The notes beneath the pieces are model-generated. The model was not told the DNA's origin. It ran no database searches and saw nothing but the letters and a program-made list of their open reading frames with translations. Made by a program: the position numbers and the translations under genes. DNA of 64,000 nucleotides, taken from the NCBI GenBank assembly GCA_014529385.2, contig CM043942.1, positions 36,358,469 to 36,422,468 on the forward strand, in the 5' to 3' direction. Shown piece by piece: positions 14,671-27,612 of the stretch. The stretch is from Adiantum capillus-veneris (lineage: Eukaryota; Streptophyta; Polypodiopsida; Polypodiales; Pteridaceae). Positions within the stretch are counted from its first letter, which is position 1, and each line of letters starts with the position of its first letter.

Positions 14671-15075
14671 CCTACGCACACACAGACGTACACACACTCA
14701 CCCCAGCCCCTCAGTCCATGCTATCACGCGCTCTCTCATTCTCACTCATGTGATTTCTCACCCTCACTCACGCTATTTGTGTAGCTGCAACACGTAAGAA
14801 ATTATTAAAAAAACAATAATAAAAGTCACTCTCTCTCTCTCGTTCCCACACACCACACCCTCTTTCCGAGCAGGCACCCACATACACCCACACAACCTCG
14901 TGTATATATGTACACACATACATACATGTATGCAGGCACACACAACACATAAATACACACACATACGAGCACCGACACGCATAAAATGCACATACTCACA
15001 CTCACGCACTCACATATATACACGTACCCCTACACAAACTCACCCATACACACACGCATTCACGCACACACACCA
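14202..15075. repeat. CT-rich then CA-rich composite repeat, right block
   Basis: (CT)n occupies 14,203-14,286 and 14,600-14,668, with CT-rich DNA between. From about 14,850 to 15,075 the sequence is a degenerate (AC)n stretch with ACACATAC variants. The frames here are repeat artefacts. Confidence 0.85.
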
Positions 15076-15479
15076 AAAAATAATAAACCAAGGGATCAAC
15101 ACCAATGACAAGAAGAAAGACAACCAGCTTGCACGCCGCCGACACCAAAACAAGGAAAGGCGCCGAAGGCACGCCCCAGACGGCACCGAGAGGAAGTGAC
15201 ACGTAGCATCTCAGCTTCTCGCAACAAATATCAACTCTGGCAGCCTTAAACCTCACACCGACCACCCAAACCATCAACAAAACCCCTTGTAAATGACCCG
15301 AACTCCACTCTTCCCTAATAACCTAGCCAATGGCTAGTAGATTGTAAGAAAAACTCTCCCCACCCCACTCTTTCCTCTCTCTCTATCTCTACCTTCTCTC
15401 CTCTCTATCTCTCTTACTAGTGAGGCATCTAGGCTCCCTAGAGCGACCAGTGGATATTTGCAAGGACCATTGGGTAAGG

Positions 15480-15665
15480 ACCACCTCTCAAGCCTATATA
15501 AAGAGGCCTTTGCTAAGCACAAAAGGGGGACACAAGTGAATGAGGAACACATTAGCTCCATGCACTCTACATTTTAAGCACCACTAAGCACATAATGCAC
15601 CCCCCCCCCCCCCCCCCCCCCAAGCTAGAGAGCTCATGGCATCAGGTTTGGTTGCAAGCTTGGGC
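15480..15665 (+). promoter_or_regulatory. Possible LTR promoter and leader (TATATAAAG, then poly(C) and a primer-site-like word)
   Basis: CTATATAAAGAGGCC at about 15,491-15,505 is followed after about 95 bp by poly(C) (15,600-15,621). Then comes TGGCATCAGGTTTGG (from 15,637), which partly resembles the initiator-Met primer site TGGTATCAGA used by many copia elements. No matching second LTR or gag was found. It may be the relic of a copia 5' LTR; this is weak. Confidence 0.25.
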
Positions 15666-17312
15666 ATTTTAGTATTGGCAACATCACCATTTTTCCCATT
15701 ATCCACCACCCATGGTTGAGTTACTAGTCACAACCACTCCATGCACATAAGGCAGTCACTACTCCCCCGCAAGGCAACATGATCACGCTAGGATTGAATG
15801 CATCGACACCATGCTACCCTAGGCTCCTCTCAATGTTGGTGATTGATGTTGTTGGTGGTTGCATCGTATTGATGTTTTCCTTCAACTAACCTCCCCACTA
15901 ACTCCAAATTCGCCATGCACCATATGGTGCTTGCATTCCATCATGCATCCCTAGTGCCAAGAGCCAGGTTTGTAACAATCAATACCACCAATTGTAAGTA
16001 TCATCATCGCCAATAAAAGGGTGCAATGTTGTCTTGATCTTGGGGGTCCATTCTCTATTCTCCTTAGTTTCGTTTTCCCACAAAGGCGGGATGTTTCATC
16101 TCTTGTATATCACTTTTCTTGTGCTCCATCATGTGCGGCCTCTCCAATAAGTCAGTATGCTCCATTCCGACCTTGTCACATACCTATCTCGTACACACAC
16201 TCCTGACTGTTGACTAGGAATTTTCTACATGTGGACGTTTGTTGTATTACCATTCTCGGTTGGTTACCTAGAGGGCATCTCACTTTCTTTTTTGCTACCG
16301 TAGGTCATGTATGTCTGCATCCTAGCCGCACTTATGCTAGGTGGGGGACGCTCTCTACTTATAGAATTACTCCTACCTTGAGATGATGCTTGGGGATGTT
16401 CAAGCTAGGTGTGGTGTAGAGTCCTAAAGCACAACTTTGATGTGTCTAGGAATCTCTATGATGCTTTAACCAAATGCAAAGTGAGGGTTTCTGTCATAAA
16501 ATCTAATATCTTACCAACCCAAATGATTTTCTCATATTAAACTGATCATTTAAGGTGGGAGCATAAATGAGAACAGAGGTTAGAATATAGACATATACAG
16601 ATGGATTTATCTCAACACAGGGCAAACGATCAAGGGGTCCAAATGAGAGATGGTATGTCAAAGAGCAAGGCTAGATAATGGAGCTTAAATTCCTTAGGTT
16701 TATCTTAATTAAAGACCTCCAAAGGTTAGTGTTAAAAGTACTTTTACCTTAGGCAAGCTAGGGCTGTGCTTGGGGTGGGAACCCAGCCCAAGCTTGAGGT
16801 GTTTGTCGTGCTTGCTGACTAAGGTGCTTGAGGTGCTTAATGACTAAGTTGCTAAGGTTCTCCATGACTAAGGTGCTTAAGGGGTTCAAGGTGTTCCCAA
16901 AAGTCAACAAGATCCCTATCAGGGGGAGGCGAGCCCTCATTGTAGGATCATGAGAGGAGAGAACACACACACCCTCACACAAGGCAAGCTTGGTCTAAAG
17001 AAGCAATAAGGTCATTTGTCAAGTGCCTCTCCATGTTGCCCTCATGGTGCCCCTAAAGCCTATTGGTTGGCCTCTCAAGGGGTCCAATGACAATTAACCT
17101 AATTTAATTAATTATTTATGCATTTATCAAGTCCTCTCTCTCAAAGGGGAAAGGGCGACCCAAGGCTAGCATGGTTGCTTGATTTAACGAAATCATGTGA
17201 TTGGCTAAGCTTTTAGGGGTCCAATCAATTTGTATCATGAGCTAGAAGGGGGGATCTCGACCAAGGAAGCTAGGGGCTAGATTGGGGGTAATATCCCCCC
17301 CCCCCACGCGCA

Positions 17313-17376
<64 letters not shown>

Positions 17377-18770
17377 GTGCTGCAAGAGCTCCATCTCCTT
17401 CTCCAAAGATTGTTGAGAAGTTGAGAGCCTACCCCAACACTCTTGGCTATGGAATGCAAATCCAACCAAGAGCCATGCTTCAATGCTTAAGCTTGCCATC
17501 TTCTCCATCTTCATTACTATGCTATTATGCTATGCTAAGCAAGAAGAGTGATAATAAGTGAGGAACTATTTCCTTCTCCTATGAATGTTTCTTCTTCCTC
17601 TTTCCTACTCTCATTCCCCACTAGCTCTCTCCACCTTTGAAGGTGTTTGAGGCCTTGGGAGTCCAAGGATGGTTAATGCTTTTACAAGATTATGTTATGC
17701 TCATGATGCATGAAGCTTTCCATCTTCATTGCATAACCTAGGTCACAAGGAACACAAAGATTGTATTGTACCAAGTCTCTCTTGATGGGATAATCTATAA
17801 TACAAAAGCATATTTGGGGGGGGGGGGGAGGGGACTCGCTCCACATAAATCCGGTCCTCAACTGTTGTTATATTCTCATCGCAAAAATATTTTATTCCAA
17901 GTTAATTAATTCTAATGGTTATGTTGCTACCGATAATTAAGTTCCCCTTTGTGTTCTCAAAGTAGTCTCATAACAATTCTTACTCTAGCTCTCTTAATTC
18001 CGCTATTCTCAAAGTTCATAGGCCATTTCCACTATAGGTTCTTGTTAAAATAAGTCTCTTGGAGTGTTCTTATACAAAGACATGCCTAGTAAGGTATGGC
18101 CGAGGAAGCTTCAAACTATTTTCGTTGGATGCAACATCCGGGTGCCTCCCCAATTGCAATCACTTTGATAGAATGCAAGAAAAATATTTCTTTATACCAG
18201 ATAAAGAGCACTATAGTTTCATGGTTGACCTTTCCAGTCAGGCTCAGGGGGTCACTATGTATAAGTTGTGTATATCACGTGCGTTCAAGGACTATTTATA
18301 AAACTCCTTATCTGTGAATTTTTTACGAATAAAGTATACCCTTTTCTCATTCAATCTGTAAATTTTTTTTCCAATTCCAATTTATGGTACCCTTCTGTAT
18401 GTAAAAATGTGAGAAAAAATAAAATTTAATAACCACTTCTACTACACTCATGTGATAGTCACATAGTTATTAAGTGACCCCCATGAGTAGTCAGGTAACC
18501 TCTAGGATCTACCTTAAAATATGTAACTGCAATACGTGAGTTCATTAAGAGGGTTTTTTATTTTTAAGAAAGTTACATGTTTACATCAATAGAAGAGGTT
18601 TTAAGAATCACTTTTGGAAAAAGAGAATGTATGTGAAGAGGGGTTATTTAAATGATGTTTGGACACACGTGATATAGAGTGTTTTCTTATGATGGAGGCC
18701 CCGTGACTCATGGTCATAACCATGCCAAAGTTAAGGATCACAAGAATTCTTGTAGAGAATGTAGAGGTTC
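15666..18770. other. No recognised gene; (CT)n at 17,313-17,373
   Basis: Frames are short and interrupted. A poly(C) run (17,295-17,305) and a (CT)n tract (17,313-17,373) are present, and a 9-nt plus poly(G) stretch lies near 17,816-17,829. The stretch 16,800-16,890 repeats GGTGCTTGAGG-like words, similar in feel to the minisatellite at 21,745. Paired frames at 18,059-18,317 have no recognisable domain. Confidence 0.6.
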
Positions 18771-18779
18771 TTTATGAAA

Positions 18780-19340
18780 TATTTAGTTCTATAAATTCCA
18801 CAAGAAAGGGCATTTAAACAAATGCTATCTTGCATGGCAAAGAGACAAGAAAAAGTCTCAAGACTTCAAAAGGTCTCACAATGATGGAAACATGAAAGCT
18901 AAGATTGAGAAGCTCAATGTGATAGAGTCTCCTAAGATTGCAAATGTGCTTGAGGTCCAAACTTCCTTAGATCTTCTAGTCTTTACAATAGATCTTGGTC
19001 CACACGTCCTTGTTGCACAATAGGCTAGATTTGATCAAGACTAGGTCATAGATTCTATAGCTACTTTCCATGTGACACCTCATAGAGAATGGTTCTGTGT
19101 GTATACACATACTCATGGTAAAATGAAGCTTGGTTATGCCTCTGAGCTTGAGATACATGGTGTTGGAGGCATCAAGATAGTTTGGCATAATGGTAGGGAA
19201 TTCATAGTCAAGAATGTCGGAGGTGTCCCTAAGTTACTGAAGAGGTTGGTTAGTTTGATGACTTGGGTTAGACTTTGGGAATGGTTCATTGGTCAATCAA
19301 GAAGAGAAATGTTGTGATTCTTAGAGGTTAGAAGTATAAA
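18780..19340 (+). pseudogene. Ty1/copia fragment: zinc knuckle and gag-pre-integrase region
   Basis: The plus frame reads a damaged knuckle (KKGHLNKCYLAWQ), then a lysine-rich stretch and two stops. It continues with ATFHVTPHREWFCVYTHT, GKMKLGYASELEIHGVGGIK and NGREFIVKNVGGVPKL. This is the order found in copia polyproteins between the nucleocapsid and integrase, where the protease Asp motif should precede HVTPHREWF. The protease motif and all downstream pol are missing. Confidence 0.7.
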
Positions 19341-20900
19341 TTACTTTATTGTATGTTTCTCTAGTGCATAAAAGGGTGATGGCATGTATAAGTGGTACCA
19401 CTTTTGGTACCTTTTGGTAGTACCACCAATAGCCCCATAAGTGTTTTTCAAATTCAAAAATGGAGAGAGAGGGAAAATATATTTTTAAGGGTATTAAGTT
19501 AAGCTATACATGCGTATCTAGCTAATATATTTGGATGATTACATCCCATATGTGTGGCTTCCCATACTTTCAAAAGTGCATTAATGGAATGTTGTGGCCT
19601 CCTCCAATCTCCTCTGCGCCATCCTCTTCACAACTAAGGCTAATATTTGACACTCTTCTTGCATTTCTTTCAGAATCAGATTCTTGTATTAGACCCTGCG
19701 CTTTGCTACTTTGCATCTATGTTCTTAGCACAATCTCCACATCATTTTATCTTCATTGCATGCAAAAACGAGCATTCCCTCCCAGTGTATTTTTTATTGG
19801 CTAAAAATCGCCAATTTGGCGAACCTTGAAAATTTTTAACGTTTTTTTGGCTCTCATTGGTGTAAACCTTAAGATGTTTTTCACCAGACTTTGCTATAAG
19901 GTTTTGTATTTTGGGGTAGCTAGTCGGCAAAGATATGCCCACTGAAGAACTTGATGGTAGGGGAGATTGACGGCCGAGTAGGTTTGATGAAACACATCAC
20001 ATTATGACATGGGACTCAAAATATAAAAGCCTACATGTCGTTGTAAGTTTTTGTTACATGGAATTTTAATGGGCTCCTATCATCATAATTACTTTTCTTT
20101 TCACTCTCCTAACTTTTCTATGATTGACCTATGCAAGATTAACTAGATTTTTTATGTAGGAGGTCTGAGATTTTCACACTTCCTCATTTAGTTTTCATCT
20201 AGATTTCAAAGACCTTACCCTAATCAACAAGATGTTCTCTCCTAGCAAAACCCTAGTACATATAAGGTGTGTTGTGACATTGACACTTATTTCAAAAGTC
20301 TAGGTGGCACTACTTAAATCACTTCTTTCTATTATATAAAAATTTGTAAGATATGTTCCTTTTATCCTTACATCTGATATTGAAAAAAATGACCAATTAA
20401 GGTCTAAATTAAATTTTTTGTTGAAAAAATGATAAATTTAATTTTAAAATATTTTTCTCGCCAAATTCATAAATTTAGATTCTTTTTCTCGCCAAAAACT
20501 TGAGTTATATTTCAAAGTCGGTGTCCAAAAAAAAAACATTGCTCCCTCCAAGAGCATAACACCCTCCTAGGGGTCTAACAGAGCATTCGACGAGCATGCA
20601 GAGTATGTTCAAATGAATGCTTTCCCTGTGCCAGAATCTGGACTTGCAGATTCTGAATCTCTCTCTAAAAGTGCCCCCCCCCCCCCCCCCCCCCCACAGG
20701 TAAGTCTGCTCGGAAAGGTACTGTTCTACCTCACCTTATCTATCTACATTGCATGTTAGAGTCATATCTATGCACATGCAAGTTAGTTTTGGTGCAACAA
20801 AACTAACTTTCTCCGGCTCTTATTGGCAACATCTTCAGAGTACCCGACATTGTTATATTTTTTATGCTCAGCATTAGAGCCGCATGAGGAGTATGCCCTG
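19341..20900. other. No recognised gene; poly(C) run at 20,674-20,695
   Basis: AT-rich sequence with only short frames. A 22-nt poly(C) run stands at 20,674-20,695. I see no RNA gene or repeat boundary. Confidence 0.6.
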
Positions 20901-20904
20901 AGCC

Positions 20905-21540
20905 TTGAGGGAAAGCTGCCATAGGATCTCACTGAAGTGGACTTGCCACCTGACCAGTGGGCTGACTATGTTGAAGGTCCCTGAGAGGAAGAACACGAAG
21001 GTCTTCCTTAGCATGGTTCATGACCATCTCTACGACGATTGTCGCCTCCTCTACCAGAAAGTGTACCAGGCCGCCCCCTCCAACGGTGAACTCATGACAA
21101 AGTTTGCTAGGGGATTTGCCTATGAAAACTGTGTTGCTGCCAAAGAAGCTCCTGAAAGCCACTTGATTGCATGGGCAGTTGTCAAAGGAATGGTATTGGA
21201 GAATGTGAAGTTGCAAAAAGGGGGGCCTGAATAGAAAGGTGATGAAGTTCAATTCTGATTACGATGTGTCTATATTACCAGGACAAAGGTTTTTTGTGTA
21301 GACTCCTAAGGAGCTACTATGTCTAACCTCCCGTCGAAGCATTTTGAGGTCCAATCCCAATGCGTATACATAGAGTGGGTTGAGCGAATTGTAGATGACC
21401 TTGACCGCCAAGCCAATAAAGCTGAAGACAAGGTTGCCTTCGCTAAGGTTGTCTTGACTGAGAAGTGTGATTTATGGTTTCATAACAAAGGCAACCACAA
21501 TGCTTGTGCTCCAATTATTGCGCAAACAAGGCGTTGAGAG
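20905..21540 (+). other. Two unrecognised plus-strand ORFs, possibly one broken gene or element fragment
   Basis: The first frame (20,905-21,237) gives about 109 codons including HDHLYDDCRLLYQKVYQ and MTKFARGFAYENCV. The second (21,319-21,537, ATG start) gives 72 codons including RIVDDLDRQANKAEDKVAF. The base composition is more gene-like than the surroundings and both are hydrophilic. I recognise neither; they could be pieces of one interrupted frame. No intron signals were resolved. Confidence 0.3.
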
Positions 21541-21744
21541 CGGAGCTAGGACAGGCACTGAATGAAGCGCCATGAATGCAGGCCCAACAGAGAAAGCAGC
21601 TCTTGTCCTCTAAAAAGAAGCTGAGATCGGAGCACTCACAAGGGTGCTAAGCTTGAGTGGTGTGTTATCAAAGATGAAAATATGAAGGAGGAAGTCACTA
21701 CTGTGCACATACAATTCGCCAATTACATGAATTTTCATCAATAG

Positions 21745-22052
21745 TTAAGCACTTGGAAACACTTCTAATAGCAAAATTCTAAACACTTTGAAAAGCCTCA
21801 AAGTGCTTAGAAGAACTTCAAAGTGCCTCAGAGTGCTTATAAGTGCTTCAAAGAGCTTATTAAAGCTTGCAGGCACTTCTAAGCACTTGAGGGGATATTT
21901 AACTACTCTAAAGGGCTTAACAAAGGCACTTGGAAGCACTTCAAAGAACACTTCTTAACACTTTGAAAACTCTCAAAGTGCTAATAAGTGTTTCAAAGTG
22001 CCCTCAAGTCCTTAGAAGTTCTTCAAAGTGCTTATTAAAGCTTGTAAGCACT
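21745..22052. repeat. AAGTGCTT-rich degenerate minisatellite
   Basis: The words AAGTGCTT, AAGCACTT and GCACTTCTAAG recur on both strands at irregular 10-25 bp spacing across about 300 bp. The array ends exactly at the LTR of element E. Frames through it are repeat artefacts. Confidence 0.8.
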
Positions 22053-22650
22053 TGTTAACCCTCACAGCTCACGGACACCCTATCACCTACGACAGACGTT
22101 CTAACCTACGGTGGACATTGTATTATTTATTTGGTAGAGTCAGGTACCGGGCTTGTCGGTCCAATAAGAAAAGGGTAAGAGTGATCACCGATGAGAGGCG
22201 CACTCTAACTGGAACATTCAAGGGATTAGTTGGCTAAGCATGGGCACCCAAGTGTGAATGTGGCGAGCTCATATAAAAGTCAACTAAACCTAAAATTTAC
22301 TCATTCTCTCATTTGTGCAATAGAAGAGTGCTCTTGCTCCATCTCCATCTTCTTCTTCTTCATCTCCTTGTGTGTGTGTATGCGTGAGAGAGAGAGAGAG
22401 AGAGAGAGTGTGAGATCGAGCATTGCGACGACAGCATGGCGGCGGTGAAGCGATTGAGCGCGGAGAAGCGGCGCTCCTTCTTCTTCGCGGCGAGGAATCC
22501 TCCACGAAGCAAGCGTAGAGCGATGAGTGACACACCATCGCCTTCTTTGAGCTTACTAGTTTAGGCTTGTTGTGTGCTTGGAGCCATTTGTGGCTCGCAC
22601 ACGGTGTATCGGCAAGTTCCTTGCATTGACACGTGCGACATACGCGCACA
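22053..22650 (+). repeat. Element E 5' LTR
   Basis: The LTR begins TGTTAACCCTCACAGC and ends GCGCACA (TG...CA). A TATA box (ATATAAAA) lies at 22,271-22,278, about 218 bp in. A GA-repeat (about 22,386-22,408) corresponds to the CT tract in the other copies. The U3 start matches element D but not element C. Confidence 0.85.
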
Positions 22651-22654
22651 TTTT

Positions 22655-22673
22655 TGGTGTCGTTGCCGAGGAA
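22655..22673 (+). promoter_or_regulatory. Element E primer binding site (tRNA-Asp type)
   Basis: TGGTGTCGTTGCCGAGGAA begins four bases after the LTR. It differs at a few positions from TGGCGCCGTTGCCGGGG, the sequence complementary to the plant tRNA-Asp 3' end that Athila-type elements use. Confidence 0.8.
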
Positions 22674-23354
22674 TGCCGTGCATTAAGCTCGAGTAGCACT
22701 CTGTGCTTCTCCGTGGTGCAATTTCTATTGTAGGAAAGGTAAGGAAGGAGTGTGTGTGTGTGTGTGTTTGAAAGAAGGATTTGGTGTTGTACTGTGTGTT
22801 TTTTTTGTTAATGGAGTTTTTTGTTAATGGAGATTTCAAAGGTACTGTGTTTATTCTCTGTGTATTAAGGTAGTTAGTTTTCTGTGTACAGTAAGTAGGA
22901 AGTAGATCTGTGAGAGTTAATAGAGTGTGTTAGTCTGTAATAGTAGGTGTATTAGTTAGAAGTAGGTAGATAGAGTGTGTGTGTGTGTGTGCTCTCGCGT
23001 AGGCCGCGGCGAGCTTATCCTTTTTTTAAAAAATAAAATTAAAAATTAAAAAAAAATAAAGGTAGGACCGGGATCGGGAATATCTCCCAGACCCAAAGCC
23101 CAAGCTCACGCTCAGGCCTAGGCCTTAGTCGCCTTTTAAAAAAACGAATTTTAGCTTCACACGTAGTTAGAAATCGATTTTTTGAGGACCAACGGAACGT
23201 CAGATGCCCGAAAATTGTGTTGTGAAGCACACGGCGATCCTCTAAGTGATACGCTTGTTTCGAGCTATCACAACACTTTAATCAAAAAAATAAAACATTA
23301 AAAACATTAAAAACGTAAAAAACACGAGTGAAAACGGATGCTTAAAAAAGATAA

Positions 23355-23828
23355 GTGGTTAACCTTCGGGGTTATTCGCCGACGTTTGTAGGGTGCCAAA
23401 GGCACATGCATCTGCGCTCTGGTCGTGTTCTAGGGACGGAGCAACTAGAGAGAATTTCGACTTACGCGAGTTCTCAATATCCACCTACTTTAGGTTCTGG
23501 ACTCTCGGTGGCGGGGACCCAAGGTAGTACAAACCAAGACCCGAACATAGCGGCTAGTGACTCTTCCTCTGACTACAACGTCATGGAGGGTTTCCCAATG
23601 CCTAATCCCGATAGCTCGAGCCAAGACATGCATGCCTTGGGTCCTCGGTCCGGGCCGAGCGTGCTTAGCCACCTAAAAGAAACCTTTAGTAGAGCCACTC
23701 GCTCCGAACATGGAGCTAATGATGTAAATGAGGGGGGTGGGGAAGTAAATTCTCCATTCGTGACAAACGTAGACCCTATCTCCAAGAGACTTAGACTTGC
23801 GAGAAACCCTCACTTCATAACTAGATAA
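23355..23828 (+). CDS. Element E first ORF (gag-side leader protein), C-terminus replaced
   Basis: The likely start is ATG 23,406 (M-H-L-R-S-G-R-V-L-G); the frame is open from 23,355. Up to about codon 125 it matches the first ORF of element C (shared SSQYPPTLGS, SRATRSEHGANDVNEGGGEV). The last about 17 residues come from unrelated DNA beyond the truncation point. It is hydrophilic, without a recognised domain. It corresponds by position to B's first ORF, which begins M-N-L-R-S-G-R. Its function is unknown; a role at the N-terminus of gag is inferred from position. Confidence 0.6.
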   Translation: MVNLRGYSPTFVGCQRHMHLRSGRVLGTEQLERISTYASSQYPPTLGSGLSVAGTQGSTNQDPNIAASDSSSDYNVMEGFPMPNPDSSSQDMHALGPRSGPSVLSHLKETFSRATRSEHGANDVNEGGGEVNSPFVTNVDPISKRLRLARNPHFITR

Positions 23829-26110
23829 AGAAATCCATAGCTTCCTTTCCACAACCATTTTGACATGTTAGCTAAGGCATTTTGGACAAAGCTATGAGAG
23901 TAATCTAGATGATTCCATGATCCAATTATTCTACAGTTTGGTCAACTCTTCCACGTGCTTGCCACTTGGAAGATTATCCTTTGAGCATGCAATAGACTTA
24001 GAGAAATGTATTGTTTTAGCCTATGTACTAATGAGTAATAACTATGCAGTTATTGACATGCAATAAACAGCACAAAACATTGAATGCATGAGGATTAAGA
24101 ATGGTGCTTGTAAGTAGCTAGGACATAACTATTGGACGAATGTAAGTGGAAACACTCAATGATTTGTTGATAGAGATGTTAAGTGTCCACAAGGTACAAC
24201 ACTCTAGTTGAAGCTACAAATCTAGATGTAGGAGATCATATTTTCCTACCTTGCTCATGCTCATTCCCTATCACTACAAAAGAGCCCTCTTGGCTCTTCA
24301 TAGCCTAAATTTGGTGCCGCAACTTCATCCTTTTCACTAACCACACTTGACTTTTCCGTTCCCAATCTAAATGCAGAGCAAAAGTGTGGTGTACTTTTTA
24401 GAGCGCTTAATAAGCTTTGTGCCCATGAAGATCTTTCACATTGCATGCAATTTCTATATATGCTTGACAAGGGTACAGCCACAAAAATCTTAATAAGGGA
24501 AGGGCGATAAAAATTTGGTGGTTTTTGGTGCCCATTGATGTCCTACAATTCGAGTCATTCTATCATCATTTCCCCTTGCTCCACACCCCATGACTCCACC
24601 TCCCCTATCATGTTTATTTCCATTCATTGAGGCCATATTCCCACACATCATGAAACCTTGTCCACTTCTCATCATTTCCCCTTGATTTGTAGCCCATTAT
24701 CCCAGTTCTAATGTCATTTTAATAAATTTCTAGTTGTGAGACCATGTAGATTGTCGAACACAACTTGTGTGCATCGACAAGAGATATTCATTTTCCCAAT
24801 GAGTAAGAACTTCCATCTTTTTATTTTTGACACTAAGAATGGAGTAAACGAATGCATTGAAAAGAGCATGCTTCCATGGGGATGGCATGCTCCCACAAAT
24901 TATGACAAATTGGGGAGGACTCTACAAACTCTCCCATGCAAGGAAGCTTTCATGTTTTCTTTTGTTGAACATAAAAATAGAACAAAAATAGGATCAATAA
25001 AATTGAAGTCTGATACTCCATTCTGTGGAGCCTACATAGCATGGCAACTACCTTTTGCATTTTCCTGACATCTCACACTTACATGGTAGATTTTTGACAT
25101 TTGGCCCCAACATCGGCTACATATATGTTTTGGCTTAGTTTCAGTTTTGAGCATTGGTATTTTTGGCACGTCCAATTGGAAACAGAAGTCGACATCTGAT
25201 TTTAGTCGACACCAATATACATGTTTTCTCAGAGCAAGTTTTTAGGGGGACTTTTGAGCCTGCATGCACATACTCTCCTTGTGACCTGACACGCATTGAT
25301 AGGATGTAGTGTGCATGCACCATCTCTAGGTTTCAAACACACATAGGTACAACACCTTCACACACATTCTTGAAAATGGTTTTGGCAGCAGTTTCTTTGT
25401 GTATTGTTATGCATTGACAGATGCATATTTTTATGAGCAAACATAGTGCTATTAAGCTCTTTTGAGAGCAGGTATTCTCTGAGGGATTTTGTTTACTCTT
25501 TGTATCAATTTTTGGTGCATGTTTGTACACAATTTCTTACTCATGTACATTGAGTTGTGGATACTACTCATTGTCACCATGTGGAGCCATTTTGTGCATT
25601 TTTTTGTCATTTTCCTAGCCATTTCTGAGACTCGAATCGGAAGATCCCTTTTGAGAGTGTGGCTAGTCTTTGTGTTTGCTTAACCTTCTGGATGGTCTTG
25701 CTTGAGATTTTATTTAGCTGGGGTATTTTCAAATGTTGAGATACGTTTGATGATACAAGTTACTGGAGTCTCCCATTATGGTATCCTCGCCATAGGTTAT
25801 CTATCTGATTAGATATTTTCCTTGATGCCATGTATGATAGTCGTTTGTTGGTGATAACTGATATTTTATGCCCAAATTCACTCTTTTGAGTTGATTATAT
25901 TCATTTTACGCATCATTTGGGTTAATTTTTCACTCCTGAAATAAAGGAGACTTTTTCAAATGTTTTTCGCAAGTCTATCTATGCATTTCATGAGGCTTTA
26001 AGAACTGCCTTGTTTTAAGATTTTACCCTTGTTTACAAAGGAGATTCTGTCAAAATATCGCCAAGTTTTCTCACCACAACTTTTGGCATTCTTGTCATAT
26101 TACTCAAATC
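23829..26110. other. No recognised gene
   Basis: Several short frames on both strands (for example 24,261-24,482 minus and 24,736-25,068 plus) have no domain that I recognise. Composition is ordinary AT-rich intergenic DNA, without LTR or microsatellite signals. Confidence 0.55.
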
Positions 26111-26118
26111 TTGCAAAA

Positions 26119-26460
26119 ATGGAAACTTTTGCTGAGAAGGACATTTGTAATATTAGAAAATTTGATGGCACAAACTTCTCCATATGGAAACAACAAATCC
26201 AAAATGTGCTGACTCAAAAAGGTCAATCAGAGCCAATATTTGAGCATGTGGAGGGAGATGGATATACAAAAGTGTAGTGGAAGATGCTAGATGCAAAATC
26301 CAGGTCCACTATTCGCTTACACTTAGCTGAATCTGCATATTTCACCATGGTGGATGAAGCTACTGCTAGATCCTTGTGAGACAAGCTATGCAATACATAT
26401 GAGATTTAAAGCGCAAGGAAAAAATTGTACTTGATGAAGAAGCTTTTTGAGCCATTTTTA
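26119..26460 (+). pseudogene. Ty1/copia gag fragment
   Basis: From ATG 26,119 the frame reads ICNIRKFDGTNFSIWKQQI, then KMLDAKSRSTIRLHLAESAYF and ARSL-stop-DKLCNTYE. This is the familiar N-terminal pattern of copia gag (FDGTNF..W, STIRLCLAD..., LWDKL..TYE). Three in-frame stops interrupt it, and homology fades after LMKKLFE. No LTR or primer site was identified nearby. Gag would form the particle; this piece is inert. Confidence 0.75.
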
Positions 26461-27520
26461 GTTATTTTTGAAGTACACCACATTTGGTATACATGTTGAC
26501 CAAGGCATTTCCAAGCACAAAGTTTCCTTTCAATAGCCCTTGACTAACAATATCATCATGAATTCTTTTGCCCATATGAGTGGCTTGTGTAGTGCCACAT
26601 GCCTTCAAAATTCAAGCATAGGTAACTGCATCTTCAGAGACTCCCTCACTTTGCATCGTCTAAAAAGATGGACTACTTATAAATGTTTTTTGTTTAAGTT
26701 GAAAAGGTAGCTAGCAATGCACTCCTTCTCTCCCACTTTGTCTCTCTTGCTCATTGTTGCTCTCACTCCTTTTCTCACTCGCATCACCATGGCTATCACC
26801 CCCTTTTGTTCGGAGAATGGGTCACACACTCGTATATATAACAATCATATAAGCATAGCAGCACAAGCGAGCAAATCGAAATGGAAAGAATAGTCAATAA
26901 TCTAGTGTAAACATATGAGTCACTTACAGTTTGCTTTCCATAGAGGAAGGTTGGAGATCCCAAAATAGAGATGAAGATCCTTATTCATATAAACATTTTG
27001 CACTAAATTTCCCTTCACTATCTTCTTCACTCTAAAAAGCTTGAAATCTTTCACTCTTCCTCTCCAACATGACAAGGATTGATTTTTTAAGGAGGCTTTC
27101 TTCTCCAACTCTATTGCATAATTATCCAATTGTCATTGGTGATGGATATTGGGATCCTAGTTGTGTTCCTCTGATGTGTCATAGGGGTGATGGTTTCAAA
27201 GGACATTCAAGGGCATTTCAACTGAGTGGACTCCATTGCTCGAAGAAGATGATACACAAAAGATGAAGGTAAAGAGAGGGTAGCATGAAGAGGAGAGAGA
27301 AGGAGGTGTTGGGATGAGGAGGGAGGTAGGAATAGGAGGGGAAAGAAGGACATGAGACGATTCAAAAACTCATTTTTGTTGATGAAAGAGACCTTCTTGA
27401 GGTAAGAGGGTCATTGAATGGAAACTTACCTTAGATAGTCTCTCAAAGATAATTTATTTTAAAAATTTTAAAGAAATTTTTAGAATGAAGGTTTTGTTGT
27501 GGAAGCCTTCTCCCCAATGG
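26461..27520. other. No recognised gene
   Basis: Mixed composition, with a purine-rich strip at about 27,270-27,350 (GGAGGGAGGTAGG). No coding sequence was recognised. Confidence 0.55.
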
Positions 27521-27524
27521 TGTG

Positions 27525-27527
<3 letters not shown>

Positions 27528-27611
<84 letters not shown>
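27528..27611. repeat. (CT)n microsatellite, 84 bp
   Basis: An uninterrupted CT run. The two frames through it carry Leu-Ser or Arg-Glu repeats. The 50 codons after the run (27,612-27,759, ending LEIQGYHMT) are open but unrecognised. Confidence 0.97.

Positions 27612-27612
<1 letters not shown>

Larger units (their letters stand above)
22053..23790 (+). mobile_element. Element E: 5' end of a C-family LTR retrotransposon
   Basis: It consists of a 5' LTR (22,053-22,650), four T residues, a tRNA-Asp-type primer site, a leader and the first ORF. Homology to element C stops at about 23,780, just after the codons for T-N-V-D-P. The remainder is lost or replaced, so this copy is 3'-truncated. Confidence 0.85.

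Noticed and set aside
14464-15280. Cys/Val-rich minus ORFs around 14.5-15.3 kb that resemble membrane proteins
   Set aside because: They are translations of the degenerate CA and CT repeats; the hydrophobicity comes from GTGTGT codons.
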